This document shows positions 6,805 through 9,497 of a stretch of DNA of 9,497 bases, piece after piece. The notes under the pieces are model-generated. The model worked only from the letters and a program-made list of their open reading frames with translations, was not told the origin of the DNA and ran no database searches. A program made the translations under genes and the position numbers. This DNA comes from Clostridia bacterium. Lineage in GTDB: Bacteria; Bacillota; Clostridia; Oscillospirales; CAG-272. Position 1 is the first letter of the stretch. Each line of letters begins with the position of its first letter. Location: the NCBI GenBank assembly GCA_024404475.1, contig JAKSPV010000048.1, positions 1-9,497 of the forward strand, written 5' to 3'.

Positions 6805-6862
6805 ATTTACAATTTGTTTACATTTTACATTTTTGTAAATATTTTTAGAACAATTTGTAAAC
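6805..6862. repeat. AT-rich tract with TTTACA / TGTAAA repeats upstream of rpoB
   Basis: The tract has TTTACA at 6806, 6817 and 6824 and the reverse form TGTAAA at 6834 and 6856. A further TTTACA at 6903 lies inside the rpoB promoter spacer. ATTTACAA (6805-6812) and TTGTAAAT (6833-6840) form a perfect inverted repeat. ACAATTTGT occurs twice as a direct repeat (6809-6817 and 6850-6858). The tract is far more AT-rich than the genes around it. It may be an UP element for RNA polymerase or a cluster of binding sites. Confidence 0.5.
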
Positions 6863-6889
6863 TTGTTGCTTTTCCTATTGATTTTCAGA

Positions 6890-6913
6890 AATGTTGTTGA
6901 CTTTTACAACATT
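6890..6913. promoter_or_regulatory. Inverted repeat overlapping the rpoB -35 (possible operator)
   Basis: AATGTTGT (6890-6897) and ACAACATT (6906-6913) form a perfect 8-bp inverted repeat with an 8-base centre that contains most of the -35 hexamer. A dimeric regulator bound here would block RNA polymerase. There is no direct evidence of a binding protein. Confidence 0.35.
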
Positions 6914-6925
6914 CGTTGCTAAAAT
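6897..6925 (+). promoter_or_regulatory. Main rpoB promoter (-35 TTGACT, extended -10 TGCTAAAAT)
   Basis: TTGACT (6897-6902) and TAAAAT (6920-6925) are separated by exactly 17 bases, and TGC directly precedes the -10 to give an extended -10. This is the best sigma-A-type promoter in the window. Transcription should begin near 6932 and give a leader of about 85 bases before rpoB. Confidence 0.85.
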
Positions 6926-6943
6926 AATAAACTGCGTTATAAG

Positions 6944-6963
6944 CGCCTATTTGGCGATTTTTT
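6944..6963 (+). other. Short hairpin plus T run in the rpoB leader (possible attenuator)
   Basis: CGCC (6944-6947) pairs with GGCG (6953-6956), and ATTTTTT follows. The shape resembles a weak intrinsic terminator placed just after the transcription start, but the stem is only 4 bp. It may be a pause site or have no role. Confidence 0.3.
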
Positions 6964-6972
6964 GATTCCTGT

Positions 6973-6993
6973 CGTCCCCGTCGACGGGGGACG
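6973..6993 (+). other. Stable GC-rich hairpin just upstream of the rpoB ribosome site
   Basis: CGTCCCC (6973-6979) pairs with GGGGACG (6987-6993) around a GTCGACG loop. Shifted by one base, CCCCGTCGACGGGG (6976-6989) is a perfect 14-bp palindrome. No T run follows, so it is not a terminator. It ends 12 bases before the GGAGTG ribosome site and may protect the mRNA end or act as an RNA control element. Confidence 0.5.
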
Positions 6994-7018
6994 GCGAACA
7001 GAATGGAGTGATACGTTA

Positions 7019-9497
7019 ATGGTCAAACCCGTTAAAATGGGCAAGAACATCAGAATGAGCTTCTCCAAGATCGACGACGTTCTGGAGATGCCGAATCTGA
7101 TCGAGATCCAGAAGAAATCGTATCAGTGGTTCCTGGACCGCGGTCTCATGGAAGTGCTCGAAGACATTTCCCCGATCACGGACTATTCCGGCAACCTCTT
7201 TATCGATTTCGTTTCCTACACGCTGGATTCCGATCATCCGAAATACCCCGTTGAGGAATGCAAAGAGCGCGATGCCAACTATGCGGCACCGCTGAAGGTC
7301 GACGTCCGTCTCTCGAACAAGCTGACCGGCGAGGTCAAGCAGTCCGAGATCTTCATGGGCGACTTCCCGATCATGACAGACAACGGCACGTTCATCATCA
7401 ACGGTGCGGAACGTGTTATCGTCTCGCAGATCGTCCGTTCCCCCGGCATCTACTACGACAGCACGATCGATAAGACCGGCAAGAAGATCTTCACCGCGAC
7501 GGTCATCCCGTACCGCGGCGCATGGCTCGAATACGAGACCGATGCGAACGACGTCTTCTACGTCCGTATCGACAAGAACAGAAAGATCCCCGTCACGATC
7601 CTCATCCGCGCGCTCGGCGTCCAGACACCGGACGAGCTCGAGGCCATGTTCGGTGCCGATTCCAAGCTGACCGCCACCCTCGAGAAGGACGAGTGCGAAC
7701 GCCTCGCTCTCGAGAACGGCACCTCCATCCGTGAGGAAGCACTCAAAGAGATCTACAAGAAACTGCGTCCGGGTGAGCCCGCCATCGTCGAAAGCGCGGA
7801 ACTCCTCCTGAACAACCTCTTCTTCAACGCAAAGCGTTATGACCTCGCCCCCGTGGGCCGTTATAAATATGATAAGAAGCTTGCGCTTTCCGACCGTATC
7901 GCCGGCAAGACGCTTGCCCGTCCTGCCGTCAGCCCGCTGACCGGCGAACTCCTCTTCGAGGAGGGCGCTGTCCTGTCGCTTGCCGACGCGCTCGTTATCG
8001 ACCACTCCGGTCTTAACGAGGTCTATCTCCGCCGCGAAGACGGTGCCGAGATCAAGGTGTTCTCGAACGGCACGATCGAGCCGGAATACGTGCTCGGTTA
8101 CGATCTCAAAGACATCGGCGTCAAGGAGAAGGTCCGTCTCGGCGTGCTGCAGGAAATCGTTGAGGAAGCTGCCGGCGACGCTGACAAGGTGAAAGAACTT
8201 GCCGCTGTCAGAATGGCCGAGCTCGTTCCGAAGCACATCACGCCCGAGGACATCCTCGCTTCGATCAACTATCTGTTCAACCTGTCGAATGAAGTTGGCT
8301 CCACCGATGATATCGACCACCTCGGCAACCGCCGTCTGCGCTCTGTCGGCGAGCTGCTCCAGAACCAGCTCCGCATCGGTCTGTCCCGCATGGACAAGAT
8401 CGTCAAGGAACGCATGACCATTCAGGACACCGAGTCTCTGTCTCCTCAGACGCTCATCAACATCCGTCCTGTCGTGACCGCGATCCGCGAGTTCTTCGGC
8501 TCGTCTCCGCTGTCCCAGTTCATGGATCAGTCCAACCCGCTCGCAGAGCTGACGCACAAGCGCCGTCTGTCCGCGCTCGGCCCCGGCGGCCTGTCCCGTG
8601 ACCGTGCATCCTTCGACGTCCGTGACGTTCACTATACGCACTACGGCCGCATGTGCCCGATCGAGACGCCTGAAGGCCCGAACATCGGTCTGATCTCCTA
8701 CCTCGCTTCCTACGCCCGCGTCAGCGATTACGGCTTCATCGAAGCACCGTACCGCCGCGTCGACAAGGAGACCGGCGTCGTCACCGACGAGATCGTCTAC
8801 ATGACCGCCGACATGGAGGATAACTACATCATCGCGCAGGCCAACGAGCCGCTCGACGAGAACCACCGTTTCGCACGCCGCAAGGTCACCGCGCGTGACC
8901 GCACCGAGATCATCGAGATCGATGCGTCCCAGATCGACTACATGGACGTCTCGCCCCGTATGGTCGTTTCCGTTGCGACCGCAATGATCCCGTTCCTGGA
9001 TCACGATGACAACTCCCGTGCACTGATGGGCTCCAACATGCAGAAGCAGGCCGTCCCGCTGATGGTCACCGAATCCCCGATCGTCGGCACCGGCATGGAA
9101 TACAAGGCAGCCGTCGACTCCGGCGTCGTCGTTCTCGCGAAGAACGCCGGCTGGGTCGAGTCCGTTTCCGCGGACGACGTCGTCGTCCACTGTGATGACG
9201 GCCACAAGGATACCTACCATCTTATTAAGTTCAAGCGCTCCAACCAGGGTATGTGCGTCAACCAGCGCCCGATCGTTTCCGAGGGCGAGTGGGTCGAGGC
9301 CGGCCAGGTGATCGCCGACGGTCCCGCCACCTCCGGCGGCGAGATCTCCCTCGGCAAGAACCCGCTGATCGGTTTCATGACCTGGGAGGGCTACAACTAC
9401 GAGGACGCCGTTCTGCTGAACGAACGCCTCGTCCGCGACGACATTTATACCTCTATTCATATCGAAGAATATTACTGCGAGTCCAGAGATACCAAGC
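7019..9497 (+). CDS. rpoB: DNA-directed RNA polymerase beta subunit (3' truncated)
   Basis: The first 826 codons are present and the frame is open to the window end; full-length beta is roughly 1,150-1,250 residues in Firmicutes. The ATG at 7019 follows GGAGTG (7005-7010) by 8 bases. Recognisable parts are the N-terminal SFSKIDDVLEMPNLIEIQ and QKKSYQWFL, DNGTFIINGAERVIVSQIVRSPG, DIDHLGNRRLRSVGELLQNQ, the rifampicin-site segment around 494-522 (LSQFMDQSNPLAELTHKRRL), HYGRMCPIETPEGPN, and YEDAVLLNERL near the end. It is the catalytic-core subunit that forms one side of the active-site cleft and binds RNA, the DNA template and sigma. Rifampicin-contact positions equivalent to E. coli Q513, D516, H526 and S531 carry the sensitive residues (Q500, D503, H513, S518). 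The position equivalent to Q510 is Pro497. rpoC is expected next but lies outside the window. Confidence 0.99.
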   Translation, partial: MVKPVKMGKNIRMSFSKIDDVLEMPNLIEIQKKSYQWFLDRGLMEVLEDISPITDYSGNLFIDFVSYTLDSDHPKYPVEECKERDANYAAPLKVDVRLSNKLTGEVKQSEIFMGDFPIMTDNGTFIINGAERVIVSQIVRSPGIYYDSTIDKTGKKIFTATVIPYRGAWLEYETDANDVFYVRIDKNRKIPVTILIRALGVQTPDELEAMFGADSKLTATLEKDECERLALENGTSIREEALKEIYKKLRPGEPAIVESAELLLNNLFFNAKRYDLAPVGRYKYDKKLALSDRIAGKTLARPAVSPLTGELLFEEGAVLSLADALVIDHSGLNEVYLRREDGAEIKVFSNGTIEPEYVLGYDLKDIGVKEKVRLGVLQEIVEEAAGDADKVKELAAVRMAELVPKHITPEDILASINYLFNLSNEVGSTDDIDHLGNRRLRSVGELLQNQLRIGLSRMDKIVKERMTIQDTESLSPQTLINIRPVVTAIREFFGSSPLSQFMDQSNPLAELTHKRRLSALGPGGLSRDRASFDVRDVHYTHYGRMCPIETPEGPNIGLISYLASYARVSDYGFIEAPYRRVDKETGVVTDEIVYMTADMEDNYIIAQANEPLDENHRFARRKVTARDRTEIIEIDASQIDYMDVSPRMVVSVATAMIPFLDHDDNSRALMGSNMQKQAVPLMVTESPIVGTGMEYKAAVDSGVVVLAKNAGWVESVSADDVVVHCDDGHKDTYHLIKFKRSNQGMCVNQRPIVSEGEWVEAGQVIADGPATSGGEISLGKNPLIGFMTWEGYNYEDAVLLNERLVRDDIYTSIHIEEYYCESRDTK

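Noticed and set aside
7016..9460. 814-codon open frame on the minus strand opposite rpoB
   Set aside because: It is antisense to a certain rpoB reading frame. The low-complexity product rich in Val, Asp, Gly and Arg reflects GC-rich codon bias, and no ribosome site or domain is apparent.

Overview
The window looks like chromosome from a GC-rich, low-motility-of-signal anaerobic Firmicute of the Clostridia (Oscillospiraceae-like or a related gut or rumen lineage). This is an inference from the Firmicute-type RpoB sequence, good Shine-Dalgarno sites, sigma-A-like promoters, Gram-positive-style lipoproteins, and proteins typical of plant-fibre-degrading Clostridia. No phage, transposon, CRISPR, rRNA or tRNA signal was seen.

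Layout. (1) 1-656, plus strand: the C-terminal part of a GH120-type beta-xylosidase-like beta-helix protein, cut by the window edge. (2) 682-716: a strong bidirectional terminator shared with the next, convergent operon. (3) 3477 to 733, minus strand: a tight four-gene operon. It encodes a polytopic membrane protein, a lipobox-bearing trigger-factor-like chaperone with a C-terminal transmembrane anchor (4-nt ATGA overlap), a TIGR04076-type small protein, and a GyrI-like ligand-binding protein. (4) 3478-3617: a divergent promoter region. (5) 3618-4544, plus: a cytoplasmic M14 zinc peptidase of the gamma-D-glutamyl-diamino-acid (YqgT/MpaA-like) type. (6) 4648-6732, plus: a lipoprotein made almost entirely of a Cthe_2159-like (DUF4353) carbohydrate-binding beta-helix. 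(7) 6733-7018: a terminator, a very AT-rich tract with TTTACA/TGTAAA repeats, a strong extended -10 promoter with an inverted repeat over its -35, and a leader with two hairpins. (8) 7019 to the window end, plus: rpoB, the first 826 codons.

How the genes fit together. The GH120 enzyme and the DUF4353 lipoprotein suggest handling of plant cell-wall polysaccharide (xylan, pectin). The M14 peptidase suggests turnover or recycling of murein peptides. The minus-strand operon appears to pair an extracytoplasmic folding factor with an unknown membrane protein. rpoB has its own promoter and is not directly preceded by rplL, so the classical rplKAJL-rpoBC arrangement is broken here. I did not find a clearly new multi-gene system. 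The best leads are the double-anchored trigger-factor-like lipoprotein and the rpoB control region.
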